40,381 nt of DNA from a virus. Below the pieces are notes generated by a model. That model saw only the letters and a list, made by a program, of their open reading frames with translations. It had not been told where the DNA came from and ran no database searches. Within the stretch, counting starts at the first letter, position 1. Every line of letters begins with the position of its first letter. Made by a program: the position numbers and the translations under genes. The DNA lies in the IMG/VR virus record IMGVR_UViG_3300023181_000048, positions 1-40,381 of that record. One strand, 5' to 3'. Shown here one piece after another: positions 30,503 to 37,794 of the stretch.

Positions 30503-30599
30503 GCACCGCCTCAAAGCTCGAAATTCTGTCGCGAATAAAAAGGTTGCCGCCCCGGAGGTACACCGCCCTGAATTGATTTACCCCCTGCTCCCTTCCCCT
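30503..30599. other. TerS upstream gap, candidate cos region
   Basis: Short non-coding stretch between HNH and TerS with G/C-rich tracts and an A/T-rich ATTCGCGACAGAATT-like patch. In HK97-type phages cos lies at this place. No terminus evidence can be drawn from the sequence itself. Confidence 0.3.
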
Positions 30600-31322
30600 C
30601 TAGGCGGCCAGGGGTTCGAGGTAAGTGAGAGTCGATGTGAGGTGTCGATACAGAGGGTCAGCATGTGACCACGAGGTGATGACAGGGGCTAGGTGGCGGC
30701 GCTCCCTGTCTAGTGCCCAATCGGACAGGGCAAGGTCGCGCTTGTCACTGTTACAAGCCGAGCAGGAGGGGAGAAGGTTCGTCAGGTTGTTGGCACCACC
30801 ACGACTGAGTGCAACTACATGCTCGGCCTGGATCTTGTCGAGTGGTGTGGGTCTGCGACAGTATGCACAGCACTTCTCGAAGGTCTTCCATAGCTTGGCA
30901 AGCTCTGCCCATGAGTAGGTGCCGTATGCGTTGTGCTCGCGTCCGCGCCGTGCTGCTTTCTTGAACCGGTCAAGGCAACGAGGTGTGCAGAACCTCGCTC
31001 GAGTTCGTGTGGTTTGGAATGCGTTGCCGCACCATCCACACTCCACCGATCGTGCTGCCGATGGTGGCTTGGGCGTTGCAACCCTGCGCTTCGGCTTCGG
31101 GAAGGTGCAGCTCGTCGGTCCCCACGTCGCATAGTCGCGGCACAGTTCCGAGCAGTACGTACCTTTGTACCGTTGCGATCGGGCTTCCTTGCTGCACTGG
31201 GTTCCACATGCGTCGCATGCCTTCGTGACGCGAGGGTGACGGTTGGGTCGTGTCTGGTTGTAGTGAGTGCTGCATAGACCGAGGGATTTGCTGGGCTTGT
31301 CGCACTTCTGGCAGGTGGGCAT
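30600..31322 (-). CDS. HNH endonuclease with zinc fingers, 240 aa
   Basis: Start at 31322 with GGAG upstream. Two or three Cys-rich zinc modules in the first half (CQKC..C, CDACG..C, CSELC, CGWCG..C..C). The HNH core is at 151-195: C152-x2-C155, E-H168-V-V, N182 and C187-x2-C190-N. Nucleases next to terminase genes assist cos cleavage in HK97-like phages; this one may do so or be a homing enzyme. Confidence 0.85.
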   Translation of the reverse strand: MPTCQKCDKPSKSLGLCSTHYNQTRPNRHPRVTKACDACGTQCSKEARSQRYKGTYCSELCRDYATWGPTSCTFPKPKRRVATPKPPSAARSVECGWCGNAFQTTRTRARFCTPRCLDRFKKAARRGREHNAYGTYSWAELAKLWKTFEKCCAYCRRPTPLDKIQAEHVVALSRGGANNLTNLLPSCSACNSDKRDLALSDWALDRERRHLAPVITSWSHADPLYRHLTSTLTYLEPLAA

Positions 31323-31341
31323 GACATCTCCAAGGAATGCG

Positions 31342-31372
31342 AAAGGCCCAGCACCTTGGATGCTGGGCCTTT
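31342..31372. terminator. 12-bp perfect hairpin, bidirectional terminator-like
   Basis: AAAGGCCCAGCA (31342-31353), 7-base loop, TGCTGGGCCTTT (31361-31372). It lies between the two HNH genes and just before the ribosome site of the second, with short T runs on both strands. Likely partial terminator or mRNA stabiliser. Confidence 0.55.
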
Positions 31373-31423
31373 CTGTCACGGGTAATTAGTCCGTGGTTCT
31401 TTTGTGTTCAGTTGTTATAGCGC

Positions 31424-31717
31424 TCACCAGGCTCGGGACGTGGGGAATTGTCCGCGTGTGGTGTTGCCGCGGCTACTGTTACAGCGCGCGTGCGAGGGGG
31501 CCCAGTTGGACCGTGCGAGTGGGTCGCCGCCGAGTGAGGTTGGGGTCTTGTGGTCGACGGTGAAGCGGCGTGGGTTGTAGTTCTGTGCGTCGTATGGGCT
31601 GTCGTAGTCGATGGGTTCGTTGCCCATGACGCAGTTCCAGCAGGCTGCGTTGACCTTCTTGCATTCAGCTTTGAAGGCTGCTGTCTCTCGATTCCATACT
31701 CTGCCTCGTGCTGGCAT
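31424..31717 (-). CDS. HNH endonuclease, 97 aa
   Basis: Compact HNH protein. A C-W-N-C zinc knuckle lies at residues 26-29. The catalytic V-D-H-K-T-P-T-S-L-G-G segment is at about 54-64, with N71 (R-S-N-W) and the H/R-C-N-S-S-R-G end. This is the size and form of terminase-associated HNH proteins. Confidence 0.85.
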   Translation of the reverse strand: MPARGRVWNRETAAFKAECKKVNAACWNCVMGNEPIDYDSPYDAQNYNPRRFTVDHKTPTSLGGDPLARSNWAPSHARCNSSRGNTTRGQFPTSRAW

Positions 31718-31770
31718 CGTCTACCTGCCATTCGTAGATCGGGGCTGCGAACCCGTCATATGCGATCGGC

Positions 31771-31881
31771 TCACACGTCATGCGTATCGAGCCAGTCCCG
31801 TAACTCCGCGAGCACTCGGGGTTCGAGTCGTGTTGCGATGTTGACGCCGGCTGCTTCGGCTGGGGTGAGGTTGTCGGTCAT
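31771..31881 (-). CDS. Small protein, 36 aa
   Basis: Starts ATGA with the Cys-rich gene above. Reads MTDNLTPAEAAGVNIATR, then a helix LEPRVLAELRDWLDTHDV. Soluble amphipathic helix; function unknown. A much longer reading upstream in the same frame is non-coding in composition. Confidence 0.5.
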   Translation of the reverse strand: MTDNLTPAEAAGVNIATRLEPRVLAELRDWLDTHDV

Positions 31882-32039
31882 TTGAGGTTGAGTCGTCGTG
31901 AGATTGCGGTGACGTACATTCGGCAGAGTCCACAGTTTTTGATGTTGCAGGGTGTGTCGCAGTGGTCGCAGATCATGTAGTTGTGTTCGTTGGTTTTGGT
32001 TGTGCCGCAGTCGCAGGTGGTGCGGATGATGTTGGTCAT
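31878..32039 (-). CDS. Cys-rich zinc-binding small protein, 53 aa
   Basis: Cys at positions C9-x-C11, C24-x2-C27-x3-C31 and C36-x2-C39 (CDC, CDHCDTPC, CGLCR), consistent with zinc ribbons. Starts ATGA with the previous gene and ends ATGA with the next. Similar in style to the leader-proximal zinc ribbon at 3940. Function unknown. Confidence 0.6.
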   Translation of the reverse strand: MTNIIRTTCDCGTTKTNEHNYMICDHCDTPCNIKNCGLCRMYVTAISRRLNLK

Positions 32040-32212
32040 GGCGCATTCCTTTTCGCGGCTTCGAGGACGTCGGCCAGGTTGAAGCCACTCAACTCGCAGT
32101 CCCTAGCCGTGATGAGTGGTTCGAGGTACCGCGTTGGCAGTAGTTTGTTGATGTGGTCGGCAGCTTCAGCGATGGCCGGGTCGAGTTCGTGTGGTTCGGT
32201 TTGCCAGTCCAT
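32036..32212 (-). CDS. Hypothetical protein, 58 aa
   Basis: Start at 32212 (MDWQTEPHEL) chosen by AAGGA eight bases upstream; an ATG at 32239 is the alternative. Acidic N-terminus, amphipathic helices, ends LEAAKRNAP. No family recognised. Confidence 0.6.
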   Translation of the reverse strand: MDWQTEPHELDPAIAEAADHINKLLPTRYLEPLITARDCELSGFNLADVLEAAKRNAP

Positions 32213-32248
32213 GGTGTTGGTCCTTGGTCGCGTCTCCATCGGCGCGGG

Positions 32249-33367
32249 TTAGAGAACGGTGAGTGACTGTAGGTCGAAGCCGTCGTCGGTGATGTCGAAG
32301 ACGAGCAGGCCAGGGTCGCTGTCGTCACCTGCACGGTTGCGGAACCAGTCGGACGAGTTGTCGAGGGTTGGTGCTTGTAGCCACCATTTCGACTTCCCGG
32401 TGTAGGGGTTGCGTCCGGTTGGTTGGACGGACAGGTGATGGTAGTGACCTGAGATTAGGACGTCGGATGCGCCGATCGGTTGTCCGCCGTGCTGCTGCTT
32501 GGACCACCACAGTGGCGCACCACCGGGACCGTACTGGTTACCGTGGACGAGCCCAACGGTTGTGCCGCGAACGTCGATGGTGACGGCTTCGTCGTACATG
32601 GGCGGGTAGTGCCATGTTGCGTCGAGGCCGGCAGCTTCTGCGACTTTCTGCACCTGTCGGTGGCATAGCAGTCCGAGGTCGTCTCCGGGGCGTCCGAGCT
32701 GTTGTTTGCCGTTTCGCCAAGCAGTGTGGTTCGACGGGACTGCGATGATGTCGACGTGTCCGTATCGTGCTTGAAGTTTCACGAACTCGTAAACCTCAGT
32801 GGATGCGAGATCCATTTGTTCGGCCAGCGAGAGGTCGTTGGTGAACATGGGGTTGCCACCGGATTCGAACCCTTCGAACAGGTCACCGGCTTCGGCTAGG
32901 ACTGTTGCTTCGGGTCGGTGGGTGCGGAGGTGCTGGTCGAGTTTTTCGCGGGTGGCTTGGAGCCGATCAATGAGTTCTGGTGTGCCCCCGCGTGAGCCGA
33001 CCTTGCCAGCCTGAACGTCCGCGAGTACCGGGATGGTTGTGCGGCCCGTCGGGACGGGGCTGAGGGGCTTAGCGGGCCGTTTCTTGGCTGCTGCGTACAG
33101 TGCGGGGAGGTTGAGGTTCGCGGTTTTGGCGCGGTGGCTGAACCGGTAGGAGACACGCCAAGAACCATCGGCCATTTGTTTGCGCCATTGGCCGATGTTG
33201 CCGACGATTTCGATTTCGGCGGGGTCGTATCCGAACTGGCGGATGAGGTCTTCGTCGTTCTTGACGGGGGCGATCGGGCCGGTGACGGTTTCGAAGTCGG
33301 GGCCGTCTTTCAGTTCGCGGGCCTGCCATTCGACAGGGACGGCGAACAGGCGGTCAGCTAGCGACAT
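32249..33367 (-). CDS. Calcineurin-like metallophosphoesterase, 372 aa
   Basis: Dimetal phosphoesterase motifs in order: D117 (LADVQAGK), G-D162-L-F-E-G, S-N213-H214, H275 (LVHGNQ) and G-H308-x-H310-H. The N-terminal 100 residues hold a helix/wing domain with an R-Q-F-G-Y-D-P region, as in actinophage versions. Probably acts on nucleic acid or a nucleotide; substrate unknown. Overlaps the HTH gene upstream by 14 bases; the pair is a recurring actinophage unit. Confidence 0.85.
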   Translation of the reverse strand: MSLADRLFAVPVEWQARELKDGPDFETVTGPIAPVKNDEDLIRQFGYDPAEIEIVGNIGQWRKQMADGSWRVSYRFSHRAKTANLNLPALYAAAKKRPAKPLSPVPTGRTTIPVLADVQAGKVGSRGGTPELIDRLQATREKLDQHLRTHRPEATVLAEAGDLFEGFESGGNPMFTNDLSLAEQMDLASTEVYEFVKLQARYGHVDIIAVPSNHTAWRNGKQQLGRPGDDLGLLCHRQVQKVAEAAGLDATWHYPPMYDEAVTIDVRGTTVGLVHGNQYGPGGAPLWWSKQQHGGQPIGASDVLISGHYHHLSVQPTGRNPYTGKSKWWLQAPTLDNSSDWFRNRAGDDSDPGLLVFDITDDGFDLQSLTVL

Positions 33368-33572
33368 TGTTGCGCCACTTGGCGAATAGCTCTTTGCTCA
33401 CGGGTGCGCCTTCGTCTTTGAGGACAGCCAGAAGTGCGACGTTTCGCCATGCCGGGTCTTTCGCGGCGGCGATGAGTGATTCGCGTTCTATGGCGGGAAG
33501 GTTCTCAACCCAGAGCTCGAACTTCGGCTTAGGGTTCGGCTTGGCAGCTTCGAGACGTGCGACTAACGACAT
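33354..33572 (-). CDS. Small HTH-like protein, 72 aa
   Basis: Helical with AAKPNPKPKFELWVENL, then AIERESLIAAAKDPAWRNVALLAVL and EGAPVSKELFAKWRNNV, the last being the likely recognition helix. This type pairs with metallophosphoesterases in actinophages and could be a DNA-binding or packaging factor. First gene after the nested stem-loop at 33603-33670. Confidence 0.7.
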   Translation of the reverse strand: MSLVARLEAAKPNPKPKFELWVENLPAIERESLIAAAKDPAWRNVALLAVLKDEGAPVSKELFAKWRNNVAS

Positions 33573-33602
33573 TGCGGCTCACTTCCGACAAGGGGTGGGA
33601 AT

Positions 33603-33670
33603 GCGAAGAGCGGGCAGAGCCTAGGGCTAGACGGAAAACGTCAGGCTCACCTCGGATGCCCGCTCTTCGC
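33603..33670 (-). ncRNA. 68-nt nested stem-loop RNA element
   Basis: Outer perfect 14-bp stem: GCGAAGAGCGGGCA (33603-33616) with TGCCCGCTCTTCGC (33657-33670). Inside, GAGCCT (33617-33622) pairs AGGCTC (33643-33648) and GACG (33630-33633) pairs CGTC (33639-33642) around a 5-base loop, leaving bulges of 7 and 8 bases. No U tract follows. It lies 30 bases upstream of the HTH gene in the 5' leader, so it may be a regulatory RNA structure or a protected 5' end. Function inferred only. Confidence 0.6.
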
Positions 33671-33850
33671 GGTGTCGCACTTCTGGCAGCGACGGCGCTA
33701 TGACCAGCCGCCCTAGTGGGTATGTGGCTGGTTTTTGTTTGCCCTTGTCGGACAGGTGTTCCGATTCATCGGCTGGCGTTGACGCTCGAGGCTGTCTGAT
33801 GTGTCCCAGGTGATCGGAAGTGTGAGGTGGGTGCGTCCGTTTTCGGGCAC

Positions 33851-33882
33851 AAAAAAAGGCACCGACCGAAGCCGATGCCTTT
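33851..33882 (-). terminator. Strong Rho-independent terminator
   Basis: Minus strand GGCATCGGC-TTCG-GTCGGTGCC followed by seven T. Nine pairs (two wobbles) with a UUCG tetraloop. It ends the operon running from the right edge down to 33948. Confidence 0.9.
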
Positions 33883-33947
33883 CCTCGTAGTGGGCTTTTT
33901 GAGAGCGCACGTGTAGTGGTTTTGATTATTGCACATCTGTTGCGGTT

Positions 33948-34826
33948 TTACATGGCGATTTGGGAATTTTTTTCTGCGTTGGCGAGTCGCACCATTTCGG
34001 CCGTTCGTTCGTCTTCCTGTTCGGCGCGTTCCACCTCGTACAAGTTCGATTCGTAGCGCAGGTCAGCGATCCATGTGCGGCTGTTCCACACCTTCCCGCA
34101 GACGCAGCAGTTTGCTGCGCCGTGGGTGATGTCCATGCTGATTGCGAACCGTTCGCTGCCGTTGACGGTGACACGTCGTGCGCCGCAGCGGGTGTGCGAT
34201 TCGTTTCCGCTCTCATCGACCAGCAGTCGCCATTCGGGGCATGGTCCGGTCCATTCGCGGATCTCTGGTGGGTCGAACTTCGCTTCGATCATCCGCACCC
34301 AGCCCTGAACCATCCGGGTCACGTCATGGTCAACCACTTCAGACACTCGACCAGACCTGACCGCGTTGGCGTGGGCCCGATACCACTGCACCGTCGACGA
34401 GAGCAGGTCGTCATCGAATGGCACATGGAGTTTCTTGCACCACAACCGGATGAGGTCGCGTACTTGCCCCCACAGTTCGAGGGCATCGGCGTCGATCGGT
34501 ATTCCGGGGTCGGATGATTTGCCGCCTGAGCTGGACCCGTTGCCTTCGATGAGCATGGTGAGCAGTGGTGGGTGCAGTTCCGTGACCATGTTGTCGTAGG
34601 TGCTGGCTGCCTCGTCCTCAGTGCCGATAACTCGCAGCGACCCACAATCGGTGCAGATTTCGAGGTCACATTCGAGCAGCGTGCATCGGACTTGTTTACG
34701 TTCGTCGTGATATCCGGTGCATGGTTTCCAGTCGTGTTCGTGGCTGGGTTGCCATGTGGTTACTCGCCGCGGTTTGGTGAGTGCTTCGACGGCTTCCAGC
34801 AGCAGGTCGTGTCTGTCATCGCTCAT
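33948..34826 (-). CDS. Hypothetical Cys-containing protein, 292 aa
   Basis: Start at 34826 in ATGA overlap. Zinc-like Cys sets: CTLLECDLEICTDCG near residue 50-62, CPEWRLL...RCGARR, and CCVCGKVWNSRTW near the end, suggesting two ribbons around a helical middle. This is a type seen in actinophage early regions without assigned function; it may bind DNA. Last gene before the terminator. Confidence 0.7.
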   Translation of the reverse strand: MSDDRHDLLLEAVEALTKPRRVTTWQPSHEHDWKPCTGYHDERKQVRCTLLECDLEICTDCGSLRVIGTEDEAASTYDNMVTELHPPLLTMLIEGNGSSSGGKSSDPGIPIDADALELWGQVRDLIRLWCKKLHVPFDDDLLSSTVQWYRAHANAVRSGRVSEVVDHDVTRMVQGWVRMIEAKFDPPEIREWTGPCPEWRLLVDESGNESHTRCGARRVTVNGSERFAISMDITHGAANCCVCGKVWNSRTWIADLRYESNLYEVERAEQEDERTAEMVRLANAEKNSQIAM

Positions 34827-35032
34827 CTGGTTCTCCGTTCGCAAGGGGTCACAAGGTTGGCGGCTATGAGTGCGTCTGCGAGTATCGCGGCGGCACCAGT
34901 GTCGGTGAGGTCGGGGATGCTCCATGGGTCTTTGTCGATGGTCTCGGTCGTCCGCAGCAAGCCTTCGTCGTCGTACATTTCGGTGCGATCGAGGACTGCA
35001 TAGATGAAGCGCACCAGTTGCTCTCGGCTCAT
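34823..35032 (-). CDS. Hypothetical protein, 69 aa
   Basis: Starts ATGA with the upstream stop. Helical: MSREQLVRFIYAVLDRTEMYDDEG and TDTGAAAILADALIAANLV with a basic end. No family recognised. Confidence 0.65.
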   Translation of the reverse strand: MSREQLVRFIYAVLDRTEMYDDEGLLRTTETIDKDPWSIPDLTDTGAAAILADALIAANLVTPCERRTR

Positions 35033-35325
35033 CGTGTGTTCTCCTGTTCCGTCTCGGGTGAAGGGGTGGCGAACTGGGCGCGGATGAGCGTGGCTGTACG
35101 CCAGCGCGGGGCTACCTCGTCGTCACGGATGCTCTCCGCTATACCCGCGTCTTTCTCGGCTTGGTCGCGGCGTGTCTCGGCATCATGAGCAGCCAACCAC
35201 CGGTCGAATGCGGCGGCGCGTGCAGCGTCCTTGGTGGGTTCAGGTGGCATCCATGGTCGCGGTTCTCCACCGACCTCCACGTAATCGCGGATTTCTTCGG
35301 TTGTTGGTACGTATTCGTCAGCCAT
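35029..35325 (-). CDS. Hypothetical protein, 98 aa, paralogue-like of the 92-aa gene
   Basis: Start at 35325 (MADEYVPTTEEIRDYV). The D-E-Y-x-P-T-T-E-x-hydrophobic opening and a later F-D-R-W-L-A helix recur in the gene at 37406-37684 (DEYTPTTEQVKRIYV; FTRWLAG). This suggests duplication or a common phage family of unknown function. Overlaps the gene above by 8 bases. Confidence 0.65.
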   Translation of the reverse strand: MADEYVPTTEEIRDYVEVGGEPRPWMPPEPTKDAARAAAFDRWLAAHDAETRRDQAEKDAGIAESIRDDEVAPRWRTATLIRAQFATPSPETEQENTR

Positions 35326-35524
35326 TGCGCGTCTCCTTGAAGGGCGAGGGGGGAGAGTAAGGGTGCATCGTCCACTGGTCCATGTCTTCATATTGGGGTG
35401 GCTCTTTTCGCCATAGGGCGGTGCAGAACGGGCACTGCCAGACCGCCCATTTGCGAACGAACCAGTAAGGCGGATTGCATAAGTGCCTGCCCGTGTTCGG
35501 GTTGTCCGTACCAACGATGGGCAT
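35318..35524 (-). CDS. Hypothetical protein with one C-x-x-C, 68 aa
   Basis: Aromatic-rich with RHLCNPPYWFVRKWAVWQCPFCTALW: C16 with the C32-x2-C35 pair may form a zinc site. TGATG overlap with the gene above. Function unknown. Confidence 0.6.
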   Translation of the reverse strand: MPIVGTDNPNTGRHLCNPPYWFVRKWAVWQCPFCTALWRKEPPQYEDMDQWTMHPYSPPSPFKETRNG

Positions 35525-36018
35525 CAGCTCTCCTCCCGGCGCATCTCGGACTCGGACAGGCCAACTCTTAACTCTGAGTTAAGAGTTGCCGCGTGCAGGG
35601 CGGCGTCGTGTTCCTCTAGCCATTCGTCAAAGTCGGTCATGAGCAGCCGTCGGGCTTCCTCGGTGGGGCCGTCAAGGAAGTAGTTCAGGCGTATGCGCTG
35701 GCGTCGCTGATCGTTGGTTTCCGGCTTGTCCTTGAGTGATTCAAACGCCCACACAACAGCAGTCTCAGCGTCATATTCGTCTGCCACTTGGGTTTCCTCC
35801 GAAACCGCCATGCGCTTTAGGGCAACGCGGGCTTGGTCGACTTGCTCGGGGGTTGCGGCAACAAAATCGTTCCAGTCGACCTCGATATGCCCGGGCATGG
35901 GCTGCTTGTCGTCGATACAGCGCAATAGTCGGGCGGCATGAACGGGTGAGGTCCATCCTCGTTCCTGCGCTCGGGCGATTATCGGGTTCGCCCGTTCGGT
36001 TTCTTCGGGGTCAGGCAT
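35524..36018 (-). CDS. Hypothetical protein, 164 aa
   Basis: Start at 36018 (MPDPEETERANPII) overlaps the previous stop by 8 bases. Helical, with GHIEVDWNDFVAATPEQVDQARVALKRM-like stretches, and a C-terminal acidic helix MTDFDEWLEEHDAALHAATLNSEL. A perfect 27-base palindrome lies in its last codons (35562-35588). Longer upstream start is rejected because it crosses the neighbour. Confidence 0.65.
   Translation of the reverse strand: MPDPEETERANPIIARAQERGWTSPVHAARLLRCIDDKQPMPGHIEVDWNDFVAATPEQVDQARVALKRMAVSEETQVADEYDAETAVVWAFESLKDKPETNDQRRQRIRLNYFLDGPTEEARRLLMTDFDEWLEEHDAALHAATLNSELRVGLSESEMRREES
35562..35588. repeat. Perfect 27-nt palindrome within a coding gene
   Basis: CAACTCTTAACTC (35562-35574), one central T, GAGTTAAGAGTTG (35576-35588): 13-base arms, no mismatch. 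It encodes T-L-N-S-E-L-R-V of the 164-aa protein. Much more AT-rich than its surroundings, so selection beyond protein coding is likely, for example a regulator-binding site. Confidence 0.7.
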
Positions 36019-36307
36019 TCGGGTAGTCCTTCCGGTTGAGATGGGCAGTTGGCTGCGAGGGCTTCCAATGGCCGATGACAAGGCGGCAATGGCCACAGAT
36101 GATGGCCCCGCCAAACTTCTTCTCCGTCGGGCCGCTGTGCGGGCACTCAATCGGTGCTTCGGGGTCAGGGGCCCGTTCGCCGTCAAGAATGCCGAGCACC
36201 GCCATGAGGTCTGCGTAAGCCTTGTGCGGCTTCGCCTCGTAGTACTCGCGACTCTCGAGCGCGGCGCGGACCGCGGCCTGTGTGGCTTCGGGGTCAGGGG
36301 TAGACAT
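36011..36307 (-). CDS. Hypothetical protein with zinc-like site, 98 aa
   Basis: Start at 36307 (TGATG with the previous stop). The N-terminal helix PEATQAAVRAALESREYYEAKPHKAYADLMAVLG leads to ECPHSGP and IICGHCRLVIGHW, a probable zinc ribbon (C/H...C-x2-C). Function unknown. Confidence 0.6.
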   Translation of the reverse strand: MSTPDPEATQAAVRAALESREYYEAKPHKAYADLMAVLGILDGERAPDPEAPIECPHSGPTEKKFGGAIICGHCRLVIGHWKPSQPTAHLNRKDYPNA

Positions 36308-36528
36308 CAGGACTCCTTTGATTCGGTGATAAGCGAGTACCCTGAGCGGCCGTGAAAATCGGCTATGTCGGGGGTTCCGTGTTGGCTGTCGTCTTCTGCT
36401 CTCAGCCATACGTTGTCAGCGATTTTCTGCATCACATCGTGTCCGGCAATCAGAAGAGTTCCGATTGATGCAGCTGTTAGTTCAATCTCTGCTTGTGCGC
36501 TTGGCGTGATCGCTTCGTGTGCGCGCAT
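36307..36528 (-). CDS. Hypothetical protein, 73 aa
   Basis: Helical N-terminal half (AQAEIELTAASIGTLLIAGHDVMQKIADN), then DFHGRSGYSLI. Coupled by TGATG on both sides. No family recognised. Confidence 0.6.
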   Translation of the reverse strand: MRAHEAITPSAQAEIELTAASIGTLLIAGHDVMQKIADNVWLRAEDDSQHGTPDIADFHGRSGYSLITESKES

Positions 36529-36818
36529 CAGTCATCCTCATTCCCGAACGCAATCCCACCGTTTTCGATCAGGTAGCGGCCCTCGTCCTCGACCATCTGT
36601 TCTTCCGCGGTGAGGTCGGACCAGTCGGGGATGTTGTCCGCCCGGTCATGGGTGGCCCAATATTCGGACTGATCAGCGAGGTGTTGGCGCATGATCTCGG
36701 CATCCGCGAGAGCATGCGCGGTCACCTGCTGGGTGGCGAGGTCGGCGGGGCAAGGGATTTCGCTGACACCGTACGGGGTGCGGCAACGAGCACAGGTATG
36801 AGTGCTGGTGTCGGTCAT
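36528..36818 (-). CDS. Small zinc-finger-containing protein, 96 aa
   Basis: Begins THTCARCRTPYGVSEIPCPADL (C-x2-C plus a third Cys), then a helical acidic remainder ending IENGGIAFGNEDD. Starts TAATG after the microORF, in the SSB operon. Confidence 0.65.
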   Translation of the reverse strand: MTDTSTHTCARCRTPYGVSEIPCPADLATQQVTAHALADAEIMRQHLADQSEYWATHDRADNIPDWSDLTAEEQMVEDEGRYLIENGGIAFGNEDD

Positions 36819-36889
36819 TAGAAGTCCTCACCGAAATCGCGCGGGTCGTGCAGAACTGCCACCGGAAGCCAAATCGGAACGTCGCTCAA
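36818..36889 (-). CDS. Possible microprotein after SSB, 23 aa
   Basis: TTG start overlaps the SSB stop (TTGA); ends TAATG into the next gene. Reads SDVPIWLPVAVLHDPRDFGEDF. Coupling on both sides supports translation but it may simply carry ribosomes across. Confidence 0.35.
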   Translation of the reverse strand: MSDVPIWLPVAVLHDPRDFGEDF

Positions 36890-37278
36890 AACGGCAGCCC
36901 CTCGTCACTCGTCGGCGCATTCCACACGTCGGCTGCGGGTGGTGTTGCAGACCACGGCTCCTGTGCAGGTGCAGCAGTGGCAGCGTTCGGTTCGTGTGCA
37001 GCGAGTTCGGCAGAGTTCACGCTGCGACGGATCGCGGTCTTCTGCTCGCCATCCTTCGTGTAGTTCTCCTTCGAGATCCCCAGCCACCCCTTCACGGACA
37101 CACGGTCACCTTCAGCCACAGGAAGGTCAGCCCAGATCGTCCATTTGTCGCCGTACTGCTGCTTCGGGTCTTTCACCTCGAGCTCGAACGCGCGCCCGTT
37201 CTTGTGCTGGAAACTGCGGCCCACGGTGCCGGATACGTACCCGTACACTCCGTCTCTGATCGCTTTGTTGTCGGCCAT
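36886..37278 (-). CDS. ssb: Single-stranded DNA-binding protein (SSB-like), 130 aa
   Basis: OB-fold-like strand order (YVSGTVGRSF, FELEVKD, WTIWADLP, GDRVSVKGWLGI) through residue 85, then a Gly/Ala/Pro-poor linker and an acidic end DEGLPF close to the conserved SSB tip D-D-x-L-P-F that binds partner proteins. It would coat ssDNA during replication/recombination. TAATG overlap with upstream gene. Confidence 0.75.
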   Translation of the reverse strand: MADNKAIRDGVYGYVSGTVGRSFQHKNGRAFELEVKDPKQQYGDKWTIWADLPVAEGDRVSVKGWLGISKENYTKDGEQKTAIRRSVNSAELAAHEPNAATAAPAQEPWSATPPAADVWNAPTSDEGLPF

Positions 37279-37409
37279 TAGTTGTTCTCCTGCTCGTTCG
37301 TGTTCTGCTGTCGGATGATTGGTTCCGCGTACGGGAATGTCGGATGGTTGGTGACATCAATACCGATGCCCACCAACCTTGCGATCTCTTTCTCAAGCTG
37401 CGTGGTCAC
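37278..37409 (-). CDS. Small protein, 43 aa
   Basis: GTG start at 37409 overlaps the upstream stop (GTGA). Reads TTQLEKEIARLVGIGIDVTN, then HPTFPYAEPIIR and a Gln/Asn/Glu-rich tail. Function unknown. Confidence 0.55.
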   Translation of the reverse strand: MTTQLEKEIARLVGIGIDVTNHPTFPYAEPIIRQQNTNEQENN

Positions 37410-37684
37410 TTGGAATCCTCGATGTAGGGGTTCGTCGGGAGCGGGTCGGGAATCCAAGTGCGGATGCCTTTGCGGGCCCCGTCTTCCCAATGCCCCTTGC
37501 GACTGGTCGGGCGACTGATGTCTGCCGCGGCGAATCCCTCGTCCCACGCTGCTCGCTGGATGCCAGCTAGCCACCGGGTGAACTCGGCTTCGTGTTCACC
37601 GGTTGATGCGATGAATGCTTGACGTGCGGTGCGTACGTATATCCGTTTCACCTGTTCCGTCGTCGGTGTGTATTCGTCGGTCAC
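37406..37684 (-). CDS. Hypothetical protein, 92 aa
   Basis: GTG start overlaps the upstream stop. Opens TDEYTPTTEQVKRIYVR, then an amphipathic ALIAST..EHEAEFTRWLAGIQRAAWDEGF helix. Same opening as the gene at 35029. The middle R-W-L-x-x-x-x-R-x-A-W-D-E-G-F pattern is common in small actinophage proteins. Function unknown. Confidence 0.65.
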   Translation of the reverse strand: MTDEYTPTTEQVKRIYVRTARQAFIASTGEHEAEFTRWLAGIQRAAWDEGFAAADISRPTSRKGHWEDGARKGIRTWIPDPLPTNPYIEDSK

Positions 37685-37794
37685 TTGGTTCTCCTGAGTT
37701 GGTATTGCTGGAAGATGCGGTATTCGTAGTCGTTGAATAGCGCTGGGGTGAATGAGGCGAAGAACAGATCCGCCGCGTAATCGGCTTGGGTCAT
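37681..37794 (-). CDS. Small protein, 37 aa
   Basis: ATGA overlap with the upstream gene and GTGA with the downstream one. Reads MTQADYAADLFFASFTPALF, then NDYEYRIFQQYQLRRTK with a basic end. Aromatic-rich; no family recognised. Confidence 0.5.
   Translation of the reverse strand: MTQADYAADLFFASFTPALFNDYEYRIFQQYQLRRTK

Larger units (their letters stand above)
33573..33947. other. Intergenic region with stem-loop and terminator
   Basis: About 375 bases without a credible gene; the 65-aa ORF here runs through the terminator stem. It separates the replication-type operon (ending at 33948) from the phosphoesterase/packaging genes. A promoter for the leftward late genes should lie here, but no clear -35/-10 pair was found. 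Confidence 0.5.

Noticed and set aside
31660-31780. Possible 38-aa ORF (starting near 31785, minus) before the small HNH gene
   Set aside because: Overlaps the HNH start region heavily in another frame and lacks a ribosome site. Considered chance.
33713-33910. 65-aa minus-strand ORF in the 33.7-33.9 kb gap
   Set aside because: Runs through the stem and U tract of a strong terminator and has non-coding composition.
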